From positions 1-6,207 of the forward strand of contig SLNX01000095.1 of NCBI GenBank assembly GCA_007132825.1: a stretch of 6,207 nucleotides of DNA. Reading direction: 5' to 3'. A program made the position numbers and the translations under genes. Below, piece after piece: positions 1 to 5,063 of the stretch; the stretch's first letter is position 1; each line of letters starts with the position of its first letter. The notes under the pieces are model-generated. The model saw nothing but the letters and a program-made list of their open reading frames with translations. It made no database searches and was not told the DNA's origin. Origin of the DNA: Bacteroidales bacterium (GTDB lineage: Bacteria; Bacteroidota; Bacteroidia; Bacteroidales; UBA7960).

Positions 1-117
1 AAGAAGCTTTGTGATCCCTTTCTTAATGTTCGATGCAGGAACTTCAACAACCCTGTGGTTGGCCTTAATGGCATTCCTTATTCTTGTCAGATAATCTGCA
101 ATTGGATCTGTTATCAT
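1..117 (-). CDS. rpsH: Small ribosomal subunit protein S8, N-terminal part (cut by window edge)
   Basis: S8 binds the central domain of 16S rRNA (helix 21 region in model bacteria) and is a primary assembly protein of the 30S platform; in E. coli it is also the translational repressor of the spc operon. Only the first 39 residues are here. The protein opens MITDPIADYLTRIRNA, the near-invariant S8 start (D-P-I-A-D-x-L-T-R-I-R-N-A), followed by VVEVPASNIKKGITKLL, which matches the first beta strand and second helix of the family. The frame is open to the left edge, so about 90 residues are missing if the protein has the usual length near 130. It follows rpsN after a 38-nt AT-rich gap with no Shine-Dalgarno sequence. 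The ATG is certain because the S8 signature begins right at it. Identity comes from the motif and from its place after S14. Confidence 0.97.
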   Translation of the reverse strand, partial: MITDPIADYLTRIRNAIKANHRVVEVPASNIKKGITKLL

Positions 118-155
118 TGCTCGAGTTAAATAATATATTGATATTAATGTTTTCC

Positions 156-425
156 TTACCAGCTTGCTTTGGTTACTCCGGGTATCAGACCTTTATTGGC
201 CATTTCCCTGAAGTTGATACGTGAGATGCCAAACTGGCGCATATACCCTTTCGGTCTGCCAGTTAGCTGGCAGCGGTTATGCAAGCGCACAGGTGACGCA
301 TTCTTAGGAAGTTTTTGCAGACCTTCCCAATCACCTTTTTCTCTCAGTTCAGCCCTCTTGGCTGCATATTTAGCAACTAATTTTGCTCTTTTAAGCTCTC
401 TGGCTTTCATGGATTCTTTTGCCAT
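156..425 (-). CDS. rpsN: Small ribosomal subunit protein S14, zinc-independent (C-minus) form
   Basis: S14 sits in the 30S head next to S3 and S10 and is a late assembly protein. The 89-residue product starts MAKESMKARELKRAKLVAKY and carries the family signature in its C-terminal half (NRCQLTGRPKGYMRQFGISR, residues 50-69), ending GLIPGVTKASW. It has one cysteine (C52) and none of the paired CxxC motifs of the short zinc-binding type, and its length is that of the long zinc-independent type, so it should not need zinc. The gene begins 8 nt after the rplE stop. AGGA overlapping that stop (TAG-GAC) is a weak candidate ribosome site, and translation is probably coupled to rplE. Only one sensible ATG exists. 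Nothing looks damaged. Confidence 0.98.
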   Translation of the reverse strand: MAKESMKARELKRAKLVAKYAAKRAELREKGDWEGLQKLPKNASPVRLHNRCQLTGRPKGYMRQFGISRINFREMANKGLIPGVTKASW

Positions 426-433
426 GCTCTGTC

Positions 434-991
434 CTATTTATTCTGGTTTTTAAATGGTATTCCAAATTCACGCAATAAAGCGAAAGCTTCTTTATCGGTT
501 CCGGCTGTTGTAACGAAATTGATGTCCATCCCGTTGATTTTGTTGACCTTGTCGATATTAATCTCCGGGAAGATGATTTGTTCCGGCACTCCCAGCGAAT
601 AATTTCCGCGCCCGTCGAATCCTTTTTCATTGATCCCTTTGAAGTCGCGGATCCTGGGAAGTGATACAGATACGAGCCTGTCAAGGAACTCATACATTTT
701 ATCGCCGCGCAGTGTAACACGAACACCAATTGGCATGCCTCTTCTCAGCTTAAAATTTGAGATATCGAGTTTTGACTTGGTGGGCACTGCTTTTTGTCCC
801 GACACCAATGTCATCTCCTCAATAGCATGATCGATGATTTTTTTATCCGTAATGGCATCGCCTACACCCTGGTTCAGACAGATCTTTACCAGCTTTGGCA
901 CCTGCATGGCGTTTTTATAGCCAAACTCGCCCATCAGTGCAGGTGTAATCTCCTTGGAGAATTTTTCCTTTAATCTAGGTGTATAACTCAT
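434..991 (-). CDS. rplE: Large ribosomal subunit protein L5
   Basis: L5 binds 5S rRNA and helps dock the 5S particle in the central protuberance; one of its loops contacts P-site tRNA. The product has 185 residues, normal for bacterial L5. Visible family blocks are VPKLVKICLNQGVGDA (31-46), the glycine- and arginine-rich FKLRRGMPIGVRVTLRG (80-96), LPRIRDFKGI (111-120) and the C-terminal GNYSLGVPEQIIFPEI (129-144) followed by INGMDINFVTTAGTDKEA. Its ATG shares one base with the rplX stop (TAATG), which suggests re-initiation by ribosomes finishing rplX. A GGGGAGG stretch sits 10 nt upstream inside rplX. It ends in TAG. Confidence 0.98.
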   Translation of the reverse strand: MSYTPRLKEKFSKEITPALMGEFGYKNAMQVPKLVKICLNQGVGDAITDKKIIDHAIEEMTLVSGQKAVPTKSKLDISNFKLRRGMPIGVRVTLRGDKMYEFLDRLVSVSLPRIRDFKGINEKGFDGRGNYSLGVPEQIIFPEINIDKVNKINGMDINFVTTAGTDKEAFALLREFGIPFKNQNK

Positions 992-1314
992 TATTTAATT
1001 TCCTCCCCTGTCTTTTTCGAATATCGAACCAATTTGTTATTGCTGTCAAGCTTCCGTCCAACACGGGTGGGGTTACCTTTCGAGTCAACCACCATCAGGT
1101 TGGAAACATGGATGCTAGATTCTTTTTTAACGATACCCCCTTGTGGGTTGGCAGCGTTAGGCTTTGTGTGTTTGGCCACCATATTGATGCCTTCTACGAA
1201 AGCCCTGTTCTTTTTCCGGTCTACCATGAGTACTTTACCTGTTGCGCCTTTTTCATTGCCGGCGATCAGCTTCACGGTATCTCCCTTTTTTATATGTAAC
1301 CTTAATTGTTGCAT
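991..1314 (-). CDS. rplX: Large ribosomal subunit protein L24
   Basis: L24 is an early assembly initiator of the 50S subunit; it binds the 5' domain of 23S rRNA near the tunnel exit. The product has 107 residues, typical of bacterial L24. Residues 8-36 form a KOW motif (IKKGDTVKLIAGNEKGATGK and the following VLMVDRKK), then EGINMVAKHTKPNAANPQGGI (the conserved N-x-x-x-K-H-x-K-P block) and SIHVSNLMVVD, ending in a basic tail (VRYSKKTGEEIK). The start lies 11 nt after the rplN stop in AT-rich sequence without a Shine-Dalgarno block. The stop overlaps the rplE ATG by one base. The ATG gives a short MQQLRL lead-in before the KOW motif, slightly different from relatives I recall, but no other start is near. 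Confidence 0.98.
   Translation of the reverse strand: MQQLRLHIKKGDTVKLIAGNEKGATGKVLMVDRKKNRAFVEGINMVAKHTKPNAANPQGGIVKKESSIHVSNLMVVDSKGNPTRVGRKLDSNNKLVRYSKKTGEEIK
1002..1008 (-). promoter_or_regulatory. Possible Shine-Dalgarno sequence of rplE inside the rplX 3' end
   Basis: The minus strand reads GGGGAGG, which includes GGAGG, 10 nt before the rplE ATG. The spacing is a little long, and the bases also encode Gly-Glu near the end of L24, so coding could explain them. It stands out because most other starts here are preceded by A/T-rich sequence with no purine block, as is usual in Bacteroidota. It may add to the coupling given by the TAATG overlap. Confidence 0.35.
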
Positions 1315-1325
1315 GGTAAATATTT

Positions 1326-1694
1326 TTAAAGCACTTCTGGTGCCAGCGAAACGATTTTCATAAATTGTTTTTCACGCAGTTCACGGGCAACGGGGCCAAA
1401 GATACGTGTGCCACGCATCTCTTCTGTGGCCGTAAGCAGTACCACTGCATTATCGTCAAAACGGATATAACTTCCGTCAGGCCGTCTGACATCTTTTTTG
1501 GTACGCACGACAACGGCTTTTGACACCGTACCTTTTTTAACATTACCTGATGGCAATGCATCTTTTACTGTTACGATGATCTTATCACCGATACCGGCAT
1601 ATCTGCGGCGAGTACCGCCCAACACGCGAATACAAAGCACTTCCTTTGCTCCGCTGTTATCTGCTACCGAAAGTCTGGACTCTTGCTGTATCAT
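1326..1694 (-). CDS. rplN: Large ribosomal subunit protein L14
   Basis: L14 lies on the intersubunit face of the 50S subunit, forms bridges to 16S rRNA with L19, and in other bacteria is the docking site of the silencing factor RsfS. The product has 122 residues, the usual length. It begins MIQQESRLSVADNSGAKEVL, which contains the diagnostic D-N-S-G-A-K-E block, followed by CIRVLGGTRRRYAGIGDKI. The centre has the family's VVVRTKKDVRRPDGSYIRFD (61-80) and DNAVVL, and the end has RGTRIFGPVARELREKQFMKIVSLAPEVL (94-122), a complete C-terminus. It starts 2 nt after the rpsQ stop, a spacing that favours coupled translation. No anomaly is seen. Confidence 0.99.
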   Translation of the reverse strand: MIQQESRLSVADNSGAKEVLCIRVLGGTRRRYAGIGDKIIVTVKDALPSGNVKKGTVSKAVVVRTKKDVRRPDGSYIRFDDNAVVLLTATEEMRGTRIFGPVARELREKQFMKIVSLAPEVL

Positions 1695-1696
1695 AA

Positions 1697-1954
1697 CTAC
1701 TTGGCTCTTTCAAGAATTTCAACTAATCTCCAACATTTGTTCTTGCTCAAAGGTCTGGTTTCCATGATTCGGACGGTGTCACCTATATTACACTCGTTCT
1801 TTTCATCGTGTGCCATGAAGCGGGATGTACGCTTAACAAATTTCTTGTACTTGGGATGCCTTACCCGCCGAAGAACCTCCACAACAACAGATTTATCCAT
1901 CTTGTTACTAACAACAAGACCTGTTCTTTCTTTTCTGGTTTTTCTGATTTCCAT
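1697..1954 (-). CDS. rpsQ: Small ribosomal subunit protein S17
   Basis: S17 is a primary 16S rRNA binder in the 5' domain of the 30S subunit with an OB-type fold. From the chosen ATG it has 85 residues. The signature is clear: KTRKERTGLVVSNKMDKSVV (5-24), RRVRHPKYKKFVKRTSRFMAHDE (29-51), and GDTVRIMETRPLSKNKCWRLVE (58-79). A GTG codon directly before this ATG is an alternative start (end 1957, adding one residue); I prefer ATG because S17 relatives usually start Met-Glu. The gene begins 5 nt after the rpmC stop and ends 2 nt before rplN. It belongs to the group downstream of the proposed internal promoter. Confidence 0.97.
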   Translation of the reverse strand: MEIRKTRKERTGLVVSNKMDKSVVVEVLRRVRHPKYKKFVKRTSRFMAHDEKNECNIGDTVRIMETRPLSKNKCWRLVEILERAK

Positions 1955-1959
1955 CACAA

Positions 1960-2169
1960 CTATTTCTTTACTATATTTTCTTCAATTTCCCTTTTCCGAA
2001 GCTCAGTATGGATGCGGGCAACAGTTTTGCGATAATCTTTGATCTTCATGGGGTTCTCCAGTGGAGATACTGCATGGTTCATTTTGAGCTTTCGCAACTG
2101 TTTCCGTTCTTCCTCCAGGCGTTCATGGAGTTCTCCGGTGGACATTTCACGAATTACATTCTGCTTCAT
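1960..2169 (-). CDS. rpmC: Large ribosomal subunit protein L29
   Basis: L29 is a small helical-hairpin protein at the polypeptide tunnel exit, beside L23, where it helps form the docking platform for trigger factor and signal recognition particle. The product is 69 residues from the ATG: MKQNVIREMSTGELHERLEE covers the first conserved block, then a long basic helix (ERKQLRKLKMNHAVSPLENP) and the family signature KIKDYRKTVARIHTELRKRE (42-61). An in-frame TTG nine bases upstream would add three residues (Met-His-Lys); I reject it because the family N-terminus aligns at the ATG. This is the first gene after the 146-nt gap, so it is probably the first gene of a sub-operon. No Shine-Dalgarno block is visible before the ATG. 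Confidence 0.96.
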   Translation of the reverse strand: MKQNVIREMSTGELHERLEEERKQLRKLKMNHAVSPLENPMKIKDYRKTVARIHTELRKREIEENIVKK

Positions 2170-2196
2170 CTTGTGCAATTTTATTTGATTTTACAG

Positions 2197-2233
2197 ACCT
2201 TCGCCATCTGCGTGGCATTCGGGGGCGCAAGGT
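2197..2233 (-). promoter_or_regulatory. Stem-loop P2 in the rpmC leader
   Basis: On the coding strand ACCTTGCGCC (2233-2224) can pair with GGCGAAGGT (2205-2197): nine Watson-Crick pairs interrupted by a single bulged G. The loop is 18 nt and contains a possible nested 4-bp GCCA/TGGC pairing that would compete with the main stem. No U-run follows, so it is not an intrinsic terminator. It ends 27 nt before the rpmC ATG. It was found by eye; no folding energy was calculated. Confidence 0.45.
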
Positions 2234-2239
2234 TTATCA

Positions 2240-2275
2240 CTTCCGGAATTTCCTGCTGTTCATATCCCGTAAAAG
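2240..2275 (-). promoter_or_regulatory. Stem-loop P1 at the predicted 5' end of the rpmC leader
   Basis: CTTTTACGGGAT (2275-2264) can pair with ATTCCGGAAG (2249-2240) as ten pairs, two of them G-U, with a two-base bulge (TA) in the 5' strand. The 14-nt loop reads ATGAACAGCAGGAA and holds the start of a short reading frame. The stem would begin almost at the transcription start expected from the TAACTTTG box. It is separated from P2 by six bases. The helix is imperfect and needs comparative support. Confidence 0.35.
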
Positions 2276-2280
2276 GGCTG

Positions 2281-2288
2281 CAAAGTTA
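2281..2288 (-). promoter_or_regulatory. Bacteroidota-type -7 promoter box (TAACTTTG) driving rpmC and downstream genes
   Basis: The minus strand reads TAACTTTG, an exact match to the Bacteroidota primary-sigma -7 consensus TAnnTTTG, placed in the only sizeable intergenic gap and pointing at rpmC. It is followed by CAGCCC, a common context for such boxes. Transcription would start near 2273-2277, giving a leader of about 105 nt. The matching -33 element (TTTG or TTG about 19-21 nt upstream) is not evident; that position falls within AT-rich TAA repeats, which may act instead. An A-tract (A7) separates the two. Confidence 0.6.
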
Positions 2289-2303
2289 CACTTTTTTTGT
2301 GAA

Positions 2304-2318
2304 TTATTATTATTATTA
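2304..2318 (-). repeat. (TAA)5 microsatellite: five tandem in-frame stop codons ending rplP
   Basis: The rplP reading frame ends with TAA repeated five times without interruption, the first copy being the real stop codon. The tract lies where the -33 element of the downstream promoter would be expected, about 15 nt upstream of TAACTTTG. It could ensure termination, provide AT-rich promoter DNA, or simply be a short repeat of chance origin. Confidence 0.9.
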
Positions 2319-2738
2319 TGATTCAACATAATCCCTGCGTACCACAAATTTTGTGATAATAGGTAGTTTCTGTGCTCCAAGGCGCATGGCTTCCCTTGCT
2401 GTTTCGATCGGAACCCCTTCTGCTTCAAAGAGAATTCGGCCCGGGCATACCCTGGCAACGAAATATTCCGGGGCACCCTTACCTTTTCCCATACGTACCT
2501 CTGCAGGCTTCTTGGTGATCGGTTTGTCCGGAAAAATCCGAATCCACAACTGGCCTTCACGCTTCATACGACGGGTGATGGCCTGACGGGCTGCTTCAAT
2601 TTGCCGGCCGGTAATCCAGCTTGTGCCCAGCGATTTGATGCCAAAAGAACCAAAGGCCAGTTCAGCACCACGCTTGGTGTTGCCTTTCATGCGGCCTTTT
2701 TGCATCTTCCTGTATTTGGTTTTCTTAGGCTGTAACAT
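2316..2738 (-). CDS. rplP: Large ribosomal subunit protein L16
   Basis: L16 binds 23S rRNA near the A-site tRNA elbow and organises the peptidyl-transferase region. The product has 140 residues, normal for the family. It begins MLQPKKTKYRKMQKGRMKG, the standard start, followed by FGSFGIKSLGTSWITGRQIEAAR (29-51), MKREGQLWIRIFPDKPITKKP (58-78), VRMGKGKGAPEYFVARVCPG (81-100) and an intact C-terminus. R82 in VRMGKGKG corresponds to the arginine that is hydroxylated in E. coli L16; whether it is modified here cannot be told. It starts 38 nt after rpsC in AT-rich sequence. It is the last gene before the long gap and stops with five TAA codons in a row. Confidence 0.99.
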   Translation of the reverse strand: MLQPKKTKYRKMQKGRMKGNTKRGAELAFGSFGIKSLGTSWITGRQIEAARQAITRRMKREGQLWIRIFPDKPITKKPAEVRMGKGKGAPEYFVARVCPGRILFEAEGVPIETAREAMRLGAQKLPIITKFVVRRDYVES

Positions 2739-2776
2739 TATTATTTACTTTTCCTGATTGACACTTCAATAACTAT

Positions 2777-3493
2777 CTATTGTTTTTTCCTTTTGCCGCC
2801 AAAGCGCCCGCCCCCCTGAGGACGTCCACCTTTTGCAGGCTCTTCAATGAAGGGAGTCAGCTCTGGTTTGCCGAATATTTCACCCTTGCAGATCCACACT
2901 TTCACCCCGATACGGCCATAGGTTGTATGTGCCTCCACTGCAGCATAGTCAATATCTGCTCGAAGTGTATGCAATGGGATGCGACCCTCTTTGTAAGTTT
3001 CGTTTCTCGCCATCTCAGCACCACCCAAGCGGCCACCAACGGTAACCTTTATACCCTCAGCGCCCATACGCATGGTGGAAGAGATTGCTGTTTTTACAGC
3101 CCTGCGGAAAGAGATACGACCTTCTATCTGCTTGGCCACATTTTGAGCAACCAGGAAAGCATCCAGCTCAGGACGCTTGATCTCGCTGATATTAATCTGA
3201 ACCTCTTTTTTGGTGAGCTTCTTAAGCTCTTCCTTCAACTTGTCAACCTCTTGTCCACCCTTCCCGATTATGATGCCGGGGCGCGCCGTGTTGATATTAA
3301 CGGTAACGAGTTTCAGCGTACGCTCAATGAAAATCTTGGAAACTCCGGCTTTTGCCAGACGCACATATAAGTATTTCCTGATCTTGTCATCTTCAACAAG
3401 TTTGGCAGCATATTTTCTCCCACCATACCAGTTAGAGTCCCATCCTCTGATGACACCAAGCCGTAAGCCGATTGGATTTGTCTTTTGTCCCAT
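2777..3493 (-). CDS. rpsC: Small ribosomal subunit protein S3
   Basis: S3 lines the mRNA entry channel in the 30S head and contributes to the mRNA helicase activity of the ribosome. The 238-residue product begins MGQKTNPIGLRLGVIRGWDS, the family start. A type II KH domain occupies roughly residues 40-110, with the GxxG loop as GKGG at 77-80 (RPGIIIGKGG). Residues R130, R131 and K134 (ISFRRAVK) match the E. coli helicase residues R131, R132 and K135. The C-terminal domain signature GAEGIKVTVGGRLGGAEMAR (144-163) and RADIDY are present. The tail is a Gly/Arg/Lys-rich low-complexity segment (222-238) of the kind often seen in Bacteroidota. The gene starts 11 nt after rplV, with no Shine-Dalgarno block, and ends in TAG. 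Confidence 0.99.
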   Translation of the reverse strand: MGQKTNPIGLRLGVIRGWDSNWYGGRKYAAKLVEDDKIRKYLYVRLAKAGVSKIFIERTLKLVTVNINTARPGIIIGKGGQEVDKLKEELKKLTKKEVQINISEIKRPELDAFLVAQNVAKQIEGRISFRRAVKTAISSTMRMGAEGIKVTVGGRLGGAEMARNETYKEGRIPLHTLRADIDYAAVEAHTTYGRIGVKVWICKGEIFGKPELTPFIEEPAKGGRPQGGGRFGGKRKKQ

Positions 3494-3504
3494 CTGCGCA
3501 ATAT

Positions 3505-3909
3505 TTATTCGTTTGTATTTTTACTATCCACAAAGAGTGTCACGTGATTCGAACGCTTCCTGATCCGGTAAGCCCTGCCCTGAGGAGCAGGACGAAGGCG
3601 TTTCAGCATGCGAGCACTATCTACGTTGATCGATTTCACATAAAGATTACTGTCTTCAATACGGACACCTTCATTCTTGTTTTGCCAGTTCGCTATGGCC
3701 GAGAGCAAAAGTTTCTCCAACCTCTGGGCGGCCTCTTTCTTGGTATACTTTAATATACCCAGGGCTTTATTTACCTCCTGACCTCTGATCATATCTGCCA
3801 CCAGCCGCATCTTACGCGGGGAAGTGGGACAGTTGTTCAGCCTGGCAAAGTACTGGGTCTTCCTCTGTTCCTTGAGTTTCTCAGCCCTGATATGTTTTCT
3901 TAATCCCAT
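3505..3909 (-). CDS. rplV: Large ribosomal subunit protein L22
   Basis: L22 contacts all domains of 23S rRNA, and its long beta-hairpin lines the nascent-peptide tunnel at the constriction near the macrolide site. The product has 134 residues against about 110 in E. coli; the extra length is mainly an N-terminal basic extension (MGLRKHIRAEKLKEQRKTQY) before the conserved core SPRKMRLVADMIRG (30-43). The tunnel hairpin is residues 97-125, with LKRLRPAPQGRAYRIRKRSN at 102-121, unmodified by insertions or deletions of the kind linked to macrolide resistance. The extension and the RPAPQGRAYRIRKRSNHVTLFV block are typical of Bacteroidota as I recall them. It follows rpsS by 27 nt. Confidence 0.98.
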   Translation of the reverse strand: MGLRKHIRAEKLKEQRKTQYFARLNNCPTSPRKMRLVADMIRGQEVNKALGILKYTKKEAAQRLEKLLLSAIANWQNKNEGVRIEDSNLYVKSINVDSARMLKRLRPAPQGRAYRIRKRSNHVTLFVDSKNTNE

Positions 3910-3936
3910 TGTTACTGATTATTTATTTTTTTGGCA

Positions 3937-4203
3937 TTATCTTTTTTTACCGGCGTGACCACGAAAGATACGAGTGGGGGCAAACTCTCCAAGTTTGTGA
4001 CCCACCATGTTTTCGGTTATATACACAGGGATAAACTTATTGCCATTGTGCACGGCAATGGTCAAACCAACAAACTCCGGTGAGATCATTGATGCACGTG
4101 ACCAGGTCTTGATCACCGACTTCCTGCTGCTTGCAGCCATGGCAAGTACTTTTTTCTCCAATTTGTAGTGTATATACGGTCCTTTTTTTAATGAGCGACT
4201 CAT
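3937..4203 (-). CDS. rpsS: Small ribosomal subunit protein S19
   Basis: S19 pairs with S13 in the 30S head, contacts A-site tRNA and takes part in bridges to the central protuberance. The product has 88 residues, a normal length. It opens MSRSLKKGPYIHYKLEKKVL (SLKKGP is diagnostic) and carries IKTWSRASMISPEFVGLTIAVHNGNKFIPV (31-60) and the signature ENMVGHKLGEFAPTRIFRGH (64-83), followed by a lysine-rich end. It lies 29 nt after rplB, in AT-rich DNA with no recognisable ribosome site. The order rplB-rpsS-rplV-rpsC is the standard S10 operon order. Confidence 0.99.
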   Translation of the reverse strand: MSRSLKKGPYIHYKLEKKVLAMAASSRKSVIKTWSRASMISPEFVGLTIAVHNGNKFIPVYITENMVGHKLGEFAPTRIFRGHAGKKR

Positions 4204-4232
4204 ATGCTATAATTTTTCGTGTTAACGATAGG

Positions 4233-5057
4233 TTATTTCTTTCTTCTTTCAACGATGAGCCTGCTGGACGCCTTCTTCCGGTTACGTGTCTTATAACCTT
4301 TTGCCGGCAATCCTTTACGACTTCTCGGATGTCCTCCGGAGGCACGACCTTCACCACCACCCATCGGATGGTCAACCGGGTTCATAACCACAGGACGGGT
4401 CCTCGGACGGCGGCCAAGCCAACGGCTTCTTCCAGCCTTACCAGACATTTCATGCATGTGGTCCGGATTGGAGGTGGTACCAATGGTTGCCTTGCAGGTG
4501 GTCAATACCATACGGATCTCTCCGGATGGAAGCTTAAGTGAAGCATATTTGCCCTCCCTGGAGGTGAGCTGTGCATATGTGCCGGCACTACGAGCCATTT
4601 TTGCACCTTGTCCGGGCTTCAGTTCAATGTTATGAACAACTGTACCCAGAGGAATGTCGCGCAAAAACAATGTATTGCCAACATCCGGGCTGGCCTTCTC
4701 ACCTGACAGAATAGTTGATCCAACTTTTAACCCGTTGGGTGCAATAATGTAACGCTTCTCACCATCTGCATAAAAAAGCAATGCAATGCGGGCAGACCTG
4801 TTCGGATCATACTCAATTGTTTTCACTGTGGCAGGAACACCATCCTTGTCACGCTTAAAATCAATGATCCGGTAGCTGCGCTTATGACCACCGCCAATAT
4901 AACGCATGGTCATTTTACCTCTGTTGTTTCTTCCCCCGCTTTTGTTTTTTCCAACAACCAGACTTTTCTCAGGCTTTGAAGTGGTAATGTCATCAAAGGC
5001 ACTGATGATCTTGTTGCGCTGGCCGGGTGTTGTGGGTTTAAATTTTCTTAAAGCCAT
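4233..5057 (-). CDS. rplB: Large ribosomal subunit protein L2
   Basis: L2 is a universal 23S rRNA binder needed for subunit association and for a functional peptidyl-transferase centre. The product has 274 residues, full length. The N-terminal OB-type RNA-binding domain shows KNKSGGRNNRGKMTMRYIGG (37-56) and HKRSYRIIDFKRD; the SH3-like domain follows, with LRDIPLGTVVHNIELKPGQG (132-151) and MARSAGTYAQL. The C-terminal signature is MNPVDHPMGGGEGRASGGHP (225-244), with H230 matching the conserved histidine E. coli H229. The second His of the E. coli HPH motif is Met here, which I recall as normal in Bacteroidota. It begins 6 nt after the rplW stop, so coupled translation is likely. Confidence 0.99.
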   Translation of the reverse strand: MALRKFKPTTPGQRNKIISAFDDITTSKPEKSLVVGKNKSGGRNNRGKMTMRYIGGGHKRSYRIIDFKRDKDGVPATVKTIEYDPNRSARIALLFYADGEKRYIIAPNGLKVGSTILSGEKASPDVGNTLFLRDIPLGTVVHNIELKPGQGAKMARSAGTYAQLTSREGKYASLKLPSGEIRMVLTTCKATIGTTSNPDHMHEMSGKAGRSRWLGRRPRTRPVVMNPVDHPMGGGEGRASGGHPRSRKGLPAKGYKTRNRKKASSRLIVERRKK

Positions 5058-5063
5058 GAATCT

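Larger units (their letters stand above)
2170..2315 (-). other. 146-nt rplP-rpmC intergenic region, likely promoter plus 5' leader
   Basis: This is by far the longest non-coding stretch in the window; the next longest gap is 47 nt. Read on the coding strand it contains, in order, tandem TAA repeats, an A-rich run, a TAACTTTG box, two potential stem-loops, two eight-codon reading frames and an A-rich start region for rpmC. No longer coding region fits. The organisation resembles a promoter and leader more than a decayed gene. The limits are set by the rplP stop and the rpmC ATG. Confidence 0.7.

Noticed and set aside
391..729. Second minus-strand frame overlapping rplE and rpsN
   Set aside because: Out-of-frame shadow of L5; L5 is continuous and complete, so there is no frameshift to explain.
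1397..1404. TATCTTTG on the minus strand inside rplN, a match to TAnnTTTG
   Set aside because: It is inside a conserved coding stretch (Arg-Ile-Phe-Gly-Pro of L14) and a four-fixed-base plus pattern is expected by chance in this much sequence.
1683..2042. Plus-strand open frame opposite rpsQ and rpmC
   Set aside because: Hydrophobic-looking product, but this is the usual antisense image of lysine-rich genes; it covers two complete genes and has no family motif.
2170..2178. TTG upstream start for rpmC adding three residues
   Set aside because: The L29 family N-terminus aligns at the ATG (MKQNVIREMS), and ATG is favoured over TTG.
2197..2233. Stem-loop P2 as a rho-independent terminator
   Set aside because: No U-run follows the stem on either strand, and essential genes lie immediately downstream on the minus strand.
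2780..3370. 196-codon open frame on the plus strand opposite rpsC
   Set aside because: It lies entirely antisense to an intact S3 gene, its product is cysteine- and serine-rich without any recognisable domain, and it follows from the codon pattern of rpsC.
4359..4376. L2 HPM instead of the E. coli HPH motif as a missing functional residue
   Set aside because: The key histidine (H230, matching E. coli H229) is kept, and Met at the second position is what I recall as normal in Bacteroidota.
4131..4541. Plus-strand open frame opposite rplB and rpsS
   Set aside because: Antisense to two intact universal ribosomal genes, no family motif in the product, no promoter or start signal.
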